A stretch of DNA of 48,912 nucleotides from Lichenifustis flavocetrariae (GCF_026130545.1 NZ_JAMOIM010000035.1:1-48912), one strand, 5' to 3'; positions 8,762 to 17,221 are shown, counted from the stretch's first letter. Notes: generated by a model from the letters alone, not told the origin. Program-made: numbers and translations.

Positions 8762-9517
8762 TTGGCTGGTGAGCGAGGCACCCGCACCGTTGTTCCACGC
8801 TTCACCTTGATTGCCGCAAGCGGCGGCGACATCCACCTGGTCTTCTGGATCGCGGTCATCCCGGCGCTGCTGGCGGTCGCGGTGCTGGTCGTGGCCGTTC
8901 GCGAGCCGGCGAGGCCGGCATCACCCGCGACAACCGCCCGTTCACCGATCCATCCGAGCGAGCTGATGCGCCTCGGGCCGACCTACTGGCGCTTGGTGAC
9001 GGTCGGCACGGTGTTGACCCTCGCCCGCTTCAGCGAGGCATTCCTGATCCTCCGCGCGCAGGATCTCGGCCTCGTAGCGACGCTGGTCCCGCTGGTGCTG
9101 GTCGTCATGAACGTCGTCTACGGGCTCGTGGCCTATCCGATGGGGATCCTGGCCGACCGGAAGGACCCGAAGCTGTTGCTTTGTGCCGGTTTCGGCGTGC
9201 TGGTCGCCGCCGACGTCATCCTTGCCTTCGCGCCGAACCTCTGGGTCGGCGTGTTCGGGGTCGCCCTGTGGGGGCTGCACATGGGCATGACCCAGGGGCT
9301 GCTCGCCTCGCTGGTGTCCGCGGCCGTCCCCGCCGACAGGCGCGGCACGGCCTTCGGCGTCTACAACCTGGCCGGGGGCGTGGCGCTCCTGCTCGCCAGC
9401 GTCCTGGCCGGAGCCCTGTGGCAGTCGTACGGCCCGGGCTCGACCTTCATGGTTGGCGCCGCGTTCACGATGGTCGGTCTCATTGGCGCGGTGACGCTTC
9501 TCCGGCGTGACCCATGA
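8762..9517 (+). pseudogene. C-terminal half of an MFS transporter
   Basis: The 251 residues cover only the second half of a major facilitator transporter. It starts in a segment like transmembrane helix 6 (HLVFWIAVIPALLAVAVLVVAV), then has the central loop and six further helices. These include the MFS motif-A-like GLVAYPMGILADRKDPK between helices and the ending GAVTLLRRDP. The usual N-terminal six helices (about 180 residues) are missing, and upstream sequence is the dmeR promoter region. The gene was probably truncated when the dme module was joined. The in-frame ATG at 8762 is likely fortuitous. The stop lies 39 bp before the PAP2 gene. Confidence 0.72.
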
Positions 9518-9556
9518 CGGTGTCCGTACCTTCGACCATCGACAAGCAGGATTGAC

Positions 9557-10405
9557 ATGGAAAGTTGGAACCGCGCCGTCTTCCTGGCCCTGAACGCCCC
9601 CGAGCACCCGGCCGCGGGGTTGGTTCTCCTGGCGACGGCCATCGCGCAATGGGCGATCTTCCTTGTTCCACTTCTTCTTGCCGCGCTGTGGCTGTGGCTG
9701 TGGCTGTGGCTGTGGCTGTGGCTGTGGCTGTGGCTGTGGCTGTGGCTGTGGCTGTGGCTGTGGGACGGGCGGGAGGATCGGAGCGACCTGGTGCTCGCGT
9801 TCTGCGGAGCGGAGATCGCCCTGGGCTTCAACCAGGTCGCCGCGCTGATCTGGTTCCACCCGCGCCCCTTCGCCGTCCCTATCGGCCGGACGCTCGTCAA
9901 GCACGCCGCGGACAGATCGTTCCCAGCGACCACGTCACGTTCCTGGTGGCGGTGGGCCTGGGCTTGCTGGCTTGGTCGCATCGCCGCTGGGCGGGGCTCC
10001 TTGTCTTGGCCCTGACGCTGCCCGTCGCATGGGCGCGTCTGTTCCTGGGCATCCACTTCCCCCCTCGACATGATCGGCGCCATCCCGGTCGCGTCAGCTG
10101 GACTCCTGGTCGTTGCGCCGTTCCGTTCGTGGGTCGAACGGAAGCTCACCCCGCGCTGGATCGAGCCGCTCTACAGACGCCTTTTCCAGGTCCCATCCGA
10201 CGAGGTTGGGTCCAGCCTTGAAATTGCCGGCGGTGTCGCCCACCGGGGGTGTCGCAGTCACCTTGTAGTGGCTAGGAGACGCGCCTCGGTCTTGGCAGCG
10301 TCCTCCTTCCGCTCGGAATATCGGTCGGTGAGTTGGGCCACGTGCGGGCGCATCAACACCGTGACGCGGACCAGTTCCTCCATGACGTCGACGATCCGGT
10401 CGTAA
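9557..10405 (+). pseudogene. PAP2-type undecaprenyl-diphosphatase, two compensating frameshifts
   Basis: The PAP2/BcrC-like phosphatase motifs are all present but in different frames. HPRPFAV and ADRSFP are read from ATG 9557, SDHVTFLVAVGLGL and ARLFLGIHFP in the next frame, and DMIGAIPVASAGLLV back in the first frame. One base is missing near 9927 (TTCCC where TTCCCC is expected before AGCGACCAC) and one extra C occurs in the C-run near 10062. The catalytic His of SDH and Asp of HFPxD would both be restored by correcting them. The last frame runs on to 10405 over the end of arsH, so the natural stop is uncertain. A transmembrane segment carries 13 LW dipeptides. Either sequencing error in homopolymers or real inactivation could explain this. 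Confidence 0.75.
9686..9763 (+). repeat. (CTGTGG)13 hexanucleotide microsatellite coding (Leu-Trp)13
   Basis: Thirteen perfect tandem CTGTGG units (78 bp) lie in the first transmembrane region of the PAP2 gene. They encode Leu-Trp repeated 13 times, an abnormal extension of a helix that normally needs about 20 residues. Array changes would keep frame. Confidence 0.95.
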
Positions 10406-11067
10406 TAGCTGCTGGGGCGCATTCGGCCGTTCTCGAATTCCTTGTACGCCATCGGCACGCTCGATTGATTCGGGATCGTGAACATTCGCATCCAGCGACC
10501 GAGCAGACGTAAACTATTGACGGCATTGAATGACTGGCTGCCGCCTGACACCTGCATGACGGCGAGCGAACGCCCCTGCGTCGGTCGGACGCCACCGAGC
10601 GACAAGGGCAAGTGGTCGATCTGACACTTCAGGACGCTGCTGATCTGGCCGTGCCGCTCGGGGCTGCACCATAGTTGGCCCTCGGACCATATCGACAGGT
10701 CCCGCAATTCCTTCACCGCCGGATGGTCGTCCCCCGGCACCTGATCGGGCAACGGCAGGTCGGACGGGTCGAAGATTTTCGGTTCGGCCCCGAAGAAGCG
10801 CAGCAAGCGTGCGGCTTCCTCGGTCGCCAGCCGCGAATAGGACGTCTGCCGAAGCGACCCGTACAGCAGCAGGATACGCGGTGGATGGTCCAGCGGGCCG
10901 AGGCCGAGCGCCGGCCTCTCGACGGCATAACGGCGGTCCAGGGCCGGCAGGTGGTCGGGGTCGGAAAGGTTGCGGACCCGCGTCCCGCAGCACGGCGCCT
11001 CGGGAGGGAGGTCGACCTTCGGGGCGCAGCAGGCGTCCTGTGGCGTGGTCGGCGTGCAGCAGCTCAT
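10258..11067 (-). CDS. arsH: ArsH, NADPH-dependent FMN oxidoreductase for organoarsenicals
   Basis: A 269-residue flavodoxin-fold protein. The FMN phosphate loop [10 protein letters not shown] is at about residues 70-79. It is followed by [45 protein letters not shown] and [14 protein letters not shown], all diagnostic of ArsH. Members oxidise trivalent methyl- and phenyl-arsenicals and act as quinone reductases. The N-terminus has an unusual Cys-rich leader, [16 protein letters not shown] ... PCCGT, with three CC pairs. The ATG overlaps the stop of the upstream amidotransferase gene (ATGA), so translation is probably coupled. It is the last gene of the ars operon; its 3' end faces the PAP2 gene. 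Confidence 0.93.
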   Translation of the reverse strand: MSCCTPTTPQDACCAPKVDLPPEAPCCGTRVRNLSDPDHLPALDRRYAVERPALGLGPLDHPPRILLLYGSLRQTSYSRLATEEAARLLRFFGAEPKIFDPSDLPLPDQVPGDDHPAVKELRDLSIWSEGQLWCSPERHGQISSVLKCQIDHLPLSLGGVRPTQGRSLAVMQVSGGSQSFNAVNSLRLLGRWMRMFTIPNQSSVPMAYKEFENGRMRPSSYYDRIVDVMEELVRVTVLMRPHVAQLTDRYSERKEDAAKTEARLLATTR

Positions 11068-11759
11068 CCTTCACTCGCGGCTTCGACCAAGCCCCTGAAC
11101 AGCGCGTTGCCGGCGTGGTCGGTGCAGGCGAAACGCTCTTGGTGCCATTGGACCCCAACGGCGAAGCGACGGCCGGGAAGCTCGATGGCCTCGACGACGC
11201 CGTCACTAGCACGGGCGCCGATCGTGACGCCCGGCGCCATCCGGGCCACGGCCTCGCGATGGAAGGTGTTCACGTCCAGCGTCCCCCGCCCCAGGACCTG
11301 GGCCAGCCTCGATCCCGGCGCGATCTCGATGGCGTGCGAGGCTCCACGCCGGTCGTGTTCAAGGGCGTCCGGCATAGTGGCCCTGAGGTCGGGCGTGAGC
11401 AGGCAGCCCTTGATGCAGGCGAGCATCTGCATTCCGGCGCAGATGCCGAGCATCGGCTTGTCGCGGTCGAGGAAGCCCTGGACGAGCGCGCGCTCGACGT
11501 CGAGTCGATCCGACGCGGGCGACGGCGAGACATGGCCCGGCAGGTACCAAGCTTCCGGGTAGGCGAATCGCCCACCCGCCGTCGGCAGGCCGTCGAAATC
11601 GTCCAGGACGGCGCCGACGATCCCCGGCAGGTAGGGGATACCGAACGGCAGGCCGCCCGCATCGGCGATGCCGACGAAGTACCCTTTCGCGGCTTCGTAG
11701 CGGTCGCCGCCGCCGCTGGTGTTCTCGTCCAGGAGGACAGCGATCCGGGGGCTACGCAT
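11064..11759 (-). CDS. Class I glutamine amidotransferase-like / gamma-glutamyl hydrolase-like protein in ars operon
   Basis: A 231-residue protein of the peptidase C26 / PuuD type. The nucleophile elbow is GICAGMQML (Cys at about residue 117) and the catalytic His-Glu pair is in GVQWHQERF near residue 207. These enzymes cleave gamma-glutamyl bonds, for instance gamma-glutamyl-GABA or folylpolyglutamate. It overlaps acr3 by 8 bp and arsH by 3-4 bp, so it is fully embedded in the arsenic operon. I chose ATG 11759 for its GGAGGG ribosome site and typical N-terminus (RIAVLLDE). A role in arsenic metabolism, for example on a glutathione or gamma-glutamyl conjugate, is only an inference from context. 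Confidence 0.85.
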   Translation of the reverse strand: MRSPRIAVLLDENTSGGGDRYEAAKGYFVGIADAGGLPFGIPYLPGIVGAVLDDFDGLPTAGGRFAYPEAWYLPGHVSPSPASDRLDVERALVQGFLDRDKPMLGICAGMQMLACIKGCLLTPDLRATMPDALEHDRRGASHAIEIAPGSRLAQVLGRGTLDVNTFHREAVARMAPGVTIGARASDGVVEAIELPGRRFAVGVQWHQERFACTDHAGNALFRGLVEAASEG

Positions 11760-12810
11760 GGCGGTCCCTCCGGGCGACGGCCCCGGCACCCCCACGTTCG
11801 TACCAGCCCCGGCTTCGGTTCACGATCCATACCACCGACAGCATCACGGGCACCTCGATCAGCACGCCCACGACGGTGGCGAGCGCGGCGCCTGACCGGA
11901 AGCCGAACAGGCTGATGGCGGCCGCGACGGCCAACTCGAAGAAGTTGCTGGCGCCGATGAGGGCCGAAGGGCCGGCCACGCAGTGTTCCTCCCCCGTGAG
12001 CCTGTTCAGCAGGTAGGCGAGCCCGGCGTTGGCATACACCTGGATCAGGATCGGCACCGCCAGCATGGCGATGACGGTCGGCTGGGCGATGATCTGCTCC
12101 CCTTGGAAGCCGAAGAGCAGGACCAACGTCGCCAGAAGGGCAACGAGCGAGACCGGCTGGAGCGTCCCCAGCAACTTGTCGAGCGCGGCCTGTCCGCCCG
12201 AGGCGAACAGCGCGCTTCGGATGGCCTGCGCGGCGATCACCGGCACGACGATGTAAAGCGCGACGGAAATCGCGAGGGTCGCCCAAGGCACGCTGATCGA
12301 GGACAGGCCCAGCATCAGCCCCACGATGGGGGCGAACGCCACGATCATGATCGCGTCGTTGAGGGCGACCTGACTCAAGGTGAAGGCAGGCTCTCCCCTT
12401 GTCAGGTTGGACCACACGAAGACCATGGCGGTGCACGGCGCCGCAGCCAGGATGATCAGGCCCGCCACGTAGGAGTCGATCTGGTCCGCCGGCAGGTAGG
12501 GCCGGAACAGGTGCCCGACGAAGAGCCACGCCAAAGCCGCCATGGAGAAGGGCTTCACCGCCCAGTTCACGAAGAGCGTCACGCCGATGCCGCGCCAGTG
12601 CCGCCCCACCTGGGCGAGCGCCGTGAAATCGATCTTCAGCAGCATGGGCACGATCATCAGCCAGATCAGGGCCGCCACGGGCAGGTTGACCTTGGCGACC
12701 TCGACCGACCCGATGGCTTGGAAGAGTCCCGGCGCGGCATGTCCGGCGGCGACCCCGACGACGATGCACACGGCGACCCAGAGGGTCAGGTAGCGTTCGA
12801 AGGTGGACAT
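11752..12810 (-). CDS. acr3: ACR3 arsenite efflux permease
   Basis: A 352-residue, ten-helix transporter of the ACR3/BASS fold. MSTFERYLTLWVAVCIVVGV starts helix 1. The conserved transport Cys is in AAPCTAMVFVWS (about residue 127), followed by NDAIMIVAFAPIVGLML and, later, the conserved GASNFFELAVAAAI. ACR3 exports arsenite, driven by proton motive force. The start ATG follows the arsC-arsN gene end by a few bases, and the stop overlaps the amidotransferase start. It also goes by arsB in some annotations, but it is not the ArsB family. Confidence 0.94.
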   Translation of the reverse strand: MSTFERYLTLWVAVCIVVGVAAGHAAPGLFQAIGSVEVAKVNLPVAALIWLMIVPMLLKIDFTALAQVGRHWRGIGVTLFVNWAVKPFSMAALAWLFVGHLFRPYLPADQIDSYVAGLIILAAAPCTAMVFVWSNLTRGEPAFTLSQVALNDAIMIVAFAPIVGLMLGLSSISVPWATLAISVALYIVVPVIAAQAIRSALFASGGQAALDKLLGTLQPVSLVALLATLVLLFGFQGEQIIAQPTVIAMLAVPILIQVYANAGLAYLLNRLTGEEHCVAGPSALIGASNFFELAVAAAISLFGFRSGAALATVVGVLIEVPVMLSVVWIVNRSRGWYERGGAGAVARRDRHA

Positions 12811-12817
12811 GTTTCCC

Positions 12818-13656
12818 TCAGAGCGCGATGCGGCGCGTCAAAAGCGGCGTGGAGGCAGGGCACAGGCCGGAGGCCTGACGGGTCGCCAAGATCGCGGGCG
12901 GCGCCGCAGGACGCGGGATCGGGGCGAAGCCGAGCGACTGGAAGAACGCTGACGATTCCTGCGTCGAAGGCAGGGCGTATGCCTGGCGGGCGCCCAGGTC
13001 GAGGGCTCGCGTCATCAGCAGCAGGGTGATGTTTCGCCCGATGCCCCTGCGGTGGAAGATTGGCATGACGCAGAGCGACCGCAGCAGGACGTCGGTCCCG
13101 TACGGTTCGAGGCCGCCGAAGCCGACCGTCGTCCCGCCGAAGAGCCCGTAGCGGTGAAGGTGCGTCCAGGGTCCCGAAGGTCGTCGGTCGGCAAGCCGGC
13201 AGCCGCCAAGTGGTCCTCCAGGTCGTCGTTCGCGGGGAAGACCTCGTCGGCAAGGAAGGGCGTGCCGTCGTCCTTCGTTAGGTCGACCTTCGGCACGGCA
13301 GAAGGCGGCAGGAGGTGGAGGACTGCCTCCGATGGCCGGCAGAGCTTCACGCGGGTTGGCGTCACCACGATCGGGCGGTTGATCAAGATCGGGTTCGCGA
13401 CCATGGCGTCGAGCAGGTCGTCCTCGGACAGGCTCGGCTTGCCGAGCCCGAGCGCCTTGAACGGCGTGCCACGCTCGCGGATCACCTCGCGGACCGGCCG
13501 GCCCATGAGGGCGACCAGTTCCCGGAGGCGATCCTTGGTTGGGGGCGTCTTGAGGTACTCGATCACGCTCGGCTCGATGCCGGCGTGCCGCAGCAAGGCA
13601 AGGGCGTTGCGAGAGGTGCCGCAGTCGGGGTTGTGGTAAAAGGTGACGTCAAGCAC
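12818..13656 (-). pseudogene. arsC: Arsenate reductase ArsC fused to ArsN-like acetyltransferase, one frameshift
   Basis: The first part is a glutaredoxin-coupled arsenate reductase: FYHNPDCGTSRNALALLRHAG with catalytic Cys 12, then NPILINRPIVVT, ending about residue 140. It runs without a stop into EDHLAAAGLPTDDL, which resembles the start of ArsN/ArsN2 GNAT domains. After GRTF the frame is lost: one C is missing near 13156. Restoring it continues as HRYGLFGGTTVGFGGLEPYG, then LLRSLCVMPIFHRRGIGRN with the acetyl-CoA loop, to the stop at 12818. As sequenced the product ends in about 50 nonsense residues, but ArsC itself should still be made. The natural gene is most likely an ArsC-ArsN fusion. 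The start overlaps the arsR stop by 8 bp. Confidence 0.8.
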
Positions 13657-14008
13657 TGGCGGCGTCCTTCGATGTGCAGCACGGCGCCGTCAGTTCGGCG
13701 ATGAGCGGCGCGCACAGTTCGGCCCGCCCGCCGCAGCAATCCTTGACCAGGAAGCTCACCACGGCGCGGAGCCGGTCCAGGTCGGCCCTGTAGATGATCG
13801 AACGGCTGCGGCGCTCGGAACTCACCAACCCGGCGCGGGCCAGGATGTTGAGGTGCGTCGACATCGTGTTGTGCGGCACGGCCAGCTCGCGGGCGACCTC
13901 GCCGGCAGCCAGGCCGTCCGGCTCGTGGCGCACCAACAGCCGGAACGTGTCGAGGCGGGTCGACTGCGCCAGCGCCGCCATGGCGAGGATCGTCTCTTCG
14001 TTGTCCAT
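13649..14008 (-). CDS. arsR: ArsR-family arsenic-responsive repressor
   Basis: A 119-residue winged-helix repressor. ETILAMAALAQSTRLDTFRLLVRHEP opens the domain, the recognition helix is HNTMSTHLNILARAGLV, and the wing is RRSRSIIYRAD. There is no CVCDLC motif in the alpha-3 region. Instead cysteines are concentrated at the C-terminus (KDCCGGRAELCAP and APCCTS), as in the ArsR variants with C-terminal As(III) sites. It is the first gene of the arsR-arsC-acr3-amidotransferase-arsH operon and probably controls it. Confidence 0.92.
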   Translation of the reverse strand: MDNEETILAMAALAQSTRLDTFRLLVRHEPDGLAAGEVARELAVPHNTMSTHLNILARAGLVSSERRSRSIIYRADLDRLRAVVSFLVKDCCGGRAELCAPLIAELTAPCCTSKDAASA

Positions 14009-14025
14009 CTGTCGAGACTAACAGA
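14008..14025 (-). promoter_or_regulatory. Inverted repeat at the arsR start, candidate ArsR operator
   Basis: TCTGT (14008-14012) and ACAGA (14021-14025) form a 5-bp inverted repeat with an 8-bp centre, touching the arsR start codon. Location suits autorepression, but arms are short and the overlap with the ATG implies a very short leader. Confidence 0.45.
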
Positions 14026-14095
14026 CATGACGGGCCGCCACAAGCTCGCCTGGGGAATGTCGGGCGCCTCCGCATCATGCGAGGCGCCCTTCTCG

Positions 14096-14416
14096 TCACT
14101 CTCCGTCGCGCTGTTTGCCTCGCGACCACAGCAGGCTGTGGCCCTTCCCGTTCTCGTCGGCGAGCAGGCAGGCGTAGACCGGGGACATGAGGCTCGGGTC
14201 GTCGAGTAGAACAGAAAGGTACGGGCGTCCTTCGCGGGAACGCTTCGCCCACGCTGCACCGATCTCGATGGCTCCGGCGTGCACACGGTGGCTCGGGCCA
14301 TTTTCGCTGCCTCGCGTCACCGGAACAATTCGGATGTCGTTGGCGCGGATGGTCAAGGTGCAAATCGAACCGCTGAACTCGTTGCCTTGAGCCTTGAAGG
14401 TGCCGATGGTCGTCAT
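14096..14416 (-). CDS. DUF736 family protein of plasmids and integrative elements
   Basis: A 106-residue protein beginning MTTIGTFKAQGNEFSGSICTLTI, the characteristic DUF736 start, followed by AIEIGAAWAKRSREGRPYLSVLLDDPS. The function is unknown. In alphaproteobacteria the family is typical of conjugative plasmids and integrative elements, so its presence supports a mobile origin for this region. The ATG at 14416 has the ribosome site GGGAGATCACC. It stands alone, without the neighbouring transfer genes, and may be a remnant of a larger element. Confidence 0.88.
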   Translation of the reverse strand: MTTIGTFKAQGNEFSGSICTLTIRANDIRIVPVTRGSENGPSHRVHAGAIEIGAAWAKRSREGRPYLSVLLDDPSLMSPVYACLLADENGKGHSLLWSRGKQRDGE

Positions 14417-14727
14417 GGTGGTGATCTCCCGTTTCGCTTGAGCCCGCGTCCATCGCGGCCTCGATGGCGATCCAGGGGCCGAAGGCGATCGTCGCCGCAT
14501 CTGTGAAGACCGCAGCGCCAGCGGAGGACGGCGTCGGCCGGGCTTCTTGCCTCGCGAGGAATGTGGCCCACCAAAGGGGAAGAAGGTCGGCCGACGCCGT
14601 TGCGGTAGGCGATCGAGGCGAAGCCGTTCTCCGGGCAGGTCAGCCAGTCGATGAGGCCGCGAGGCGTGGGGATGCCCTACGGGGGAGCGCCGGCGACCCG
14701 GATCGGTCGTTCTACCAGCGTTCCCGT
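14417..14727. other. Gap with possible gene remnant
   Basis: There is no intact gene here. On the minus strand a short frame near 14570-14675 reads protein-like sequence (PRGLIDWLTCPENGFASIAY), then loses coherence before DUF736. It may be a remnant of an element gene; I cannot name the family. Confidence 0.35.
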
Positions 14728-15612
14728 TCAGCGCGTTGCAAGCACCTCGGCGACCGACGTCCAGCGCAGCCCCGGATAGCGGCCGTTGTCGAGGGGTGCG
14801 AGCTTCCCTTCGCCGGTGAACATGTTGTGCATGTACTGCATGCCCTGCCACGGCGGGAAGACTGACCGCCGGCCGGGCGCAACTGCACGCAGAAGCCGTA
14901 TGACCGTCGCGAGCGCTCCAAGGCTCCCGGCGCGGAGCGTCTTGAAGGGCGTTCCGGTCACCTTGCCGGCGATGGCGGCAAGGTCGCGCGCGCTGACCTG
15001 GTCTCCGGCGATGCGGAGGACCCTCGGAGTCGTGGGATCAAGCGCAGCCTCGGCCGTGAAGGCGGCAACGTCGTCCATTGTCGTGAAGTCGAGCCGCTGG
15101 TCGACGTCCCCGAAAAACAGCACGCGCTTCGGCTTGAAGAGGAGGAACGGCGCTTGGCCCGCCAGCAGCTCCATGAAGCCGCCGTTCAAGATGGAGGTGC
15201 CCTTGATCGGAGCCGCGTCCAGCAGCTTGTGAAAGTCGCGGCGGAGGTCGAGGTTGCGGTTGGCCCCCGGCTGAGTCTTCGTAAAGTCGAGAGAGAAGTC
15301 CGAGGGGATGAAGCGTGGCACGCCGGCTGCGACCGCTGCGCGGAGCAACACCCCTTGGGTGTCGATGATCACGGGGCGCAGGCCGTTCAGCGCCGAGACC
15401 AGGCAGGACGCGCCGCGACAGGCCTCGGTCACCTGCGACAGGTCGTCGGGATCGAGTTCCACGACTGTCACGCCCAGGGCTTCCAATCGCGCGACCTTGT
15501 CGGGTGTCGTGCCGTGCCGGACGATCGCCTTCACGTCGGCATGGCGAAGGCGCAATTCGCGCGCGATCCGACCTCCAAGGGCGCCCGTCGCGCCAGCCAG
15601 CAGAATAGTCAT
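14728..15612 (-). CDS. NmrA-like NAD(P)-binding oxidoreductase
   Basis: A 294-residue atypical short-chain dehydrogenase. The nucleotide loop GATGALGGRIAREL is at residues 7-20, followed by VKAIVRHGT, the NmrA/isoflavone-reductase-like RFIPSDFSLDFTKT and a C-terminal substrate region. There is no catalytic YxxxK in the usual place, consistent with NmrA-like proteins that sense or reduce aromatic or quinone substrates. It is divergent from the LysR gene at 15737 with a 124-bp shared control region, so the LysR protein probably regulates it. The substrate is unknown. Confidence 0.86.
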   Translation of the reverse strand: MTILLAGATGALGGRIARELRLRHADVKAIVRHGTTPDKVARLEALGVTVVELDPDDLSQVTEACRGASCLVSALNGLRPVIIDTQGVLLRAAVAAGVPRFIPSDFSLDFTKTQPGANRNLDLRRDFHKLLDAAPIKGTSILNGGFMELLAGQAPFLLFKPKRVLFFGDVDQRLDFTTMDDVAAFTAEAALDPTTPRVLRIAGDQVSARDLAAIAGKVTGTPFKTLRAGSLGALATVIRLLRAVAPGRRSVFPPWQGMQYMHNMFTGEGKLAPLDNGRYPGLRWTSVAEVLATR

Positions 15613-15736
15613 CAGTTTTCCTTTCGAGCCGACATGGCGGCACGGTCATTCGACAAGCTGGAGAGATAGGCCGTTCCCAGCCGACGATCAGTCACTTGAG
15701 ATTGGACAGCGCGTTCCAGTTGGGGAACGATGGACG

Positions 15737-16642
15737 ATGATGGATCTGGTTGACCTTCGCACCTTCGTCCGCATCGCCGAGCTTCGCAGCGTATCAGCGG
15801 CGGCGCGCTCCCTCGATGCGCCGAAGTCGTCGATCAGTCGATCGCTGGCTAGGCTGGAAGCGTCGATCGGCGCGGTCCTCGTCGAACGATCGACGCGGCA
15901 CCTCCGGCTGACTGACGCCGGCACCCTGCTGCTTCCCCACGCTCTCCGCATCCTCAACGACGTCGACGAGGCCGGGAACGCCCTCGGCAGCTTCGCGGGG
16001 AAGCCGCGCGGCACGCTGCGCGTCAATGCCCCCTTCACCTTCGCGGTCGGGCTGCTGGCGCCGATGCTGCCCGGCTTTAGGACTCGCCATCCCGACGTCC
16101 GCGTCGTTCTCACCATCGACAACCGCACGATCGACGTGCTGGCCGAGGAGGCCGATTTGGTGGTCCGGATCGGCACCCTCGCCGAATCCGGGCTGATCTC
16201 CCGCCGCCTGGCCACGATGCATCTGTGGACCTGCGCTAGCCCGGCCTACCTGGCGGCCCGAGGAGTTCCCGCTTCGGTGGACGACCTGGGGGGACACGAC
16301 CTCCTGGACAGGGCCGACAGGGCGACGAAGTGGACGTTCCGGACCGGCGAGCGCGAGGAGGCGGCCGTCGAGTTCCAGCCCGTCATGGTGGTGCCCGAAC
16401 CTGCCGCAATGCTCGTCGTGCTGGTCGGAGGCGGCGGCATCGCGCGCCTTCCGGATTTCCTCGCTGCCCCCGCCATTGCCAGGGGCGAATTGGTCCGGGT
16501 GCTTCCCGCGCATGAACCGGAGTCGGTCGACGTCCACGCCCTCTATCCGAGTCATCGCAGCCTTTCGGCCAAGGTCCGGGTCTTCATCGATGCCTTGGTC
16601 GTTCACCTGAAAGCTCATCCAGCAAGCCGCATCTCCACCTGA
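15737..16642 (+). CDS. LysR-family transcriptional regulator
   Basis: A 301-residue LysR regulator. The N-terminal helix-turn-helix runs DLRTFVRIAELRSVSAAARSL ... SSISRSLARLEASIG (residues about 6-45). It is followed by the linker helix and a periplasmic-binding-like effector domain (GTLRVNAPFTFAVGLLAPMLPGF). The sequence is closest in style to the group next to NmrA or quinone-reductase targets. ATG 15737 is followed directly by a second ATG; GGGGAAC upstream serves either. It is divergent from the NmrA-like gene, its probable target. Confidence 0.9.
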   Translation: MMDLVDLRTFVRIAELRSVSAAARSLDAPKSSISRSLARLEASIGAVLVERSTRHLRLTDAGTLLLPHALRILNDVDEAGNALGSFAGKPRGTLRVNAPFTFAVGLLAPMLPGFRTRHPDVRVVLTIDNRTIDVLAEEADLVVRIGTLAESGLISRRLATMHLWTCASPAYLAARGVPASVDDLGGHDLLDRADRATKWTFRTGEREEAAVEFQPVMVVPEPAAMLVVLVGGGGIARLPDFLAAPAIARGELVRVLPAHEPESVDVHALYPSHRSLSAKVRVFIDALVVHLKAHPASRIST

Positions 16643-16933
16643 CTGAAACGGCCGCGTTCAATGTCGGTCTGGTGGAACCATGGTGCCCCTGACGTGAACC
16701 GCCAGATGGCGCGCAGGACGCCCTGCGCCATTGTACCGGAGCGTCGAGGCTGCCGTGACCTGAGCGTCCTCGCGCGGGGTGAGGGGAACCGTTCAGCGAC
16801 CCAGCATGTCGCTCAGGATCGTTGGAAACGCTGCCCTTACTGAAAATACCCCCGCGTCGCTCGCGGCCAGGTGAGATCGTCCCAGCGACGCCCGCGGCTG
16901 ATTTTCAATCTACATTCCGCTTCGAGGCAAAAA

Positions 16934-16976
16934 CGCATATTCACTATGCGAATATTTGCGATCCGATACGGGATCG
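16934..16976. repeat. Cluster of inverted repeats, AT-rich, related to dispersed CGCATAG repeats
   Basis: CGCATATTCACTATGCG (16934-16950) has perfect 6-bp arms. ATATTC/GAATAT (16937-16955) is a second, overlapping dyad. CGATCC/GGATCG (16959-16976) is a third. The minus strand reads ATTCGCATAG, a core shared with repeats at 30913, 31082 and 32081. Confidence 0.75.
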
Positions 16977-16982
16977 AAAGCT

Positions 16983-17001
16983 TGTGCCAACGCTTGGCAC
17001 A
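16983..17001. promoter_or_regulatory. Perfect 19-bp palindrome, candidate operator
   Basis: TGTGCCAACGCTTGGCACA: 8-bp arms with a 3-bp centre, 53 bp upstream of the ParD-like ATG. It may bind a dimeric regulator. It could also form a short hairpin, but no T-run follows, so a terminator is less likely. Confidence 0.6.
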
Positions 17002-17053
17002 GCCCTTACTGAGGTTCCTCATCGGAGCCACCGCGATTCCAATACGCAAGACC

Positions 17054-17221
17054 ATGAACGTGTCCGTGACGCCGGAGCTGGAAGGTGCGGTCATGGCGCG
17101 CGTGGCCGCCGGCCGCTACCGCACGGCGAGCGAGGTGTTCCGCGCGGCGTTGAGGCTCCTCGACAAGGAGGAACCGCTCGACGCGGCCGTCCTCCCTCGC
17201 AGGGAAGGGGGAGAGACGACC
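17054..17221 (+). pseudogene. ParD/CopG-like ribbon-helix-helix fragment, in frame with the kinase
   Basis: From ATG 17054 the frame reads MNVSVTPELEGAVMARVAAG and RYRTASEVFRAALRLLDKEE, the ribbon-helix-helix DNA-binding half of ParD-type antitoxins. The toxin-binding tail of a normal ParD is absent and no parE follows. There is no stop codon before the kinase ATG at 17222, so a fused product of about 405 residues is possible. The upstream ribosome site is weak. I read it as a truncated antitoxin that may or may not be translated as a kinase extension. Confidence 0.6.

Larger units (their letters stand above)
16643..17053. other. Intergenic region with dense inverted repeats
   Basis: About 410 bp with no convincing gene between the LysR stop and the ParD-like start. 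It contains three inverted repeats at 16934-16976 and a perfect 19-bp palindrome at 16983-17001 (listed separately). The 16643-16900 part shows nothing I recognise. Confidence 0.6.

Noticed and set aside
11270-12769. A 499-codon open frame over acr3 and the amidotransferase
   Set aside because: Same strand but wrong frame; Arg-rich shadow without motifs, while acr3 and the hydrolase have full family signatures.
16994-17009. Possible sigma-54 promoter, TTGGCACAGCCCTTACT
   Set aside because: The -24-like TGGCAC is good but the -12 element reads TTAC instead of TTGC, losing the key GC; the string is better explained as the arm of the 19-bp palindrome.
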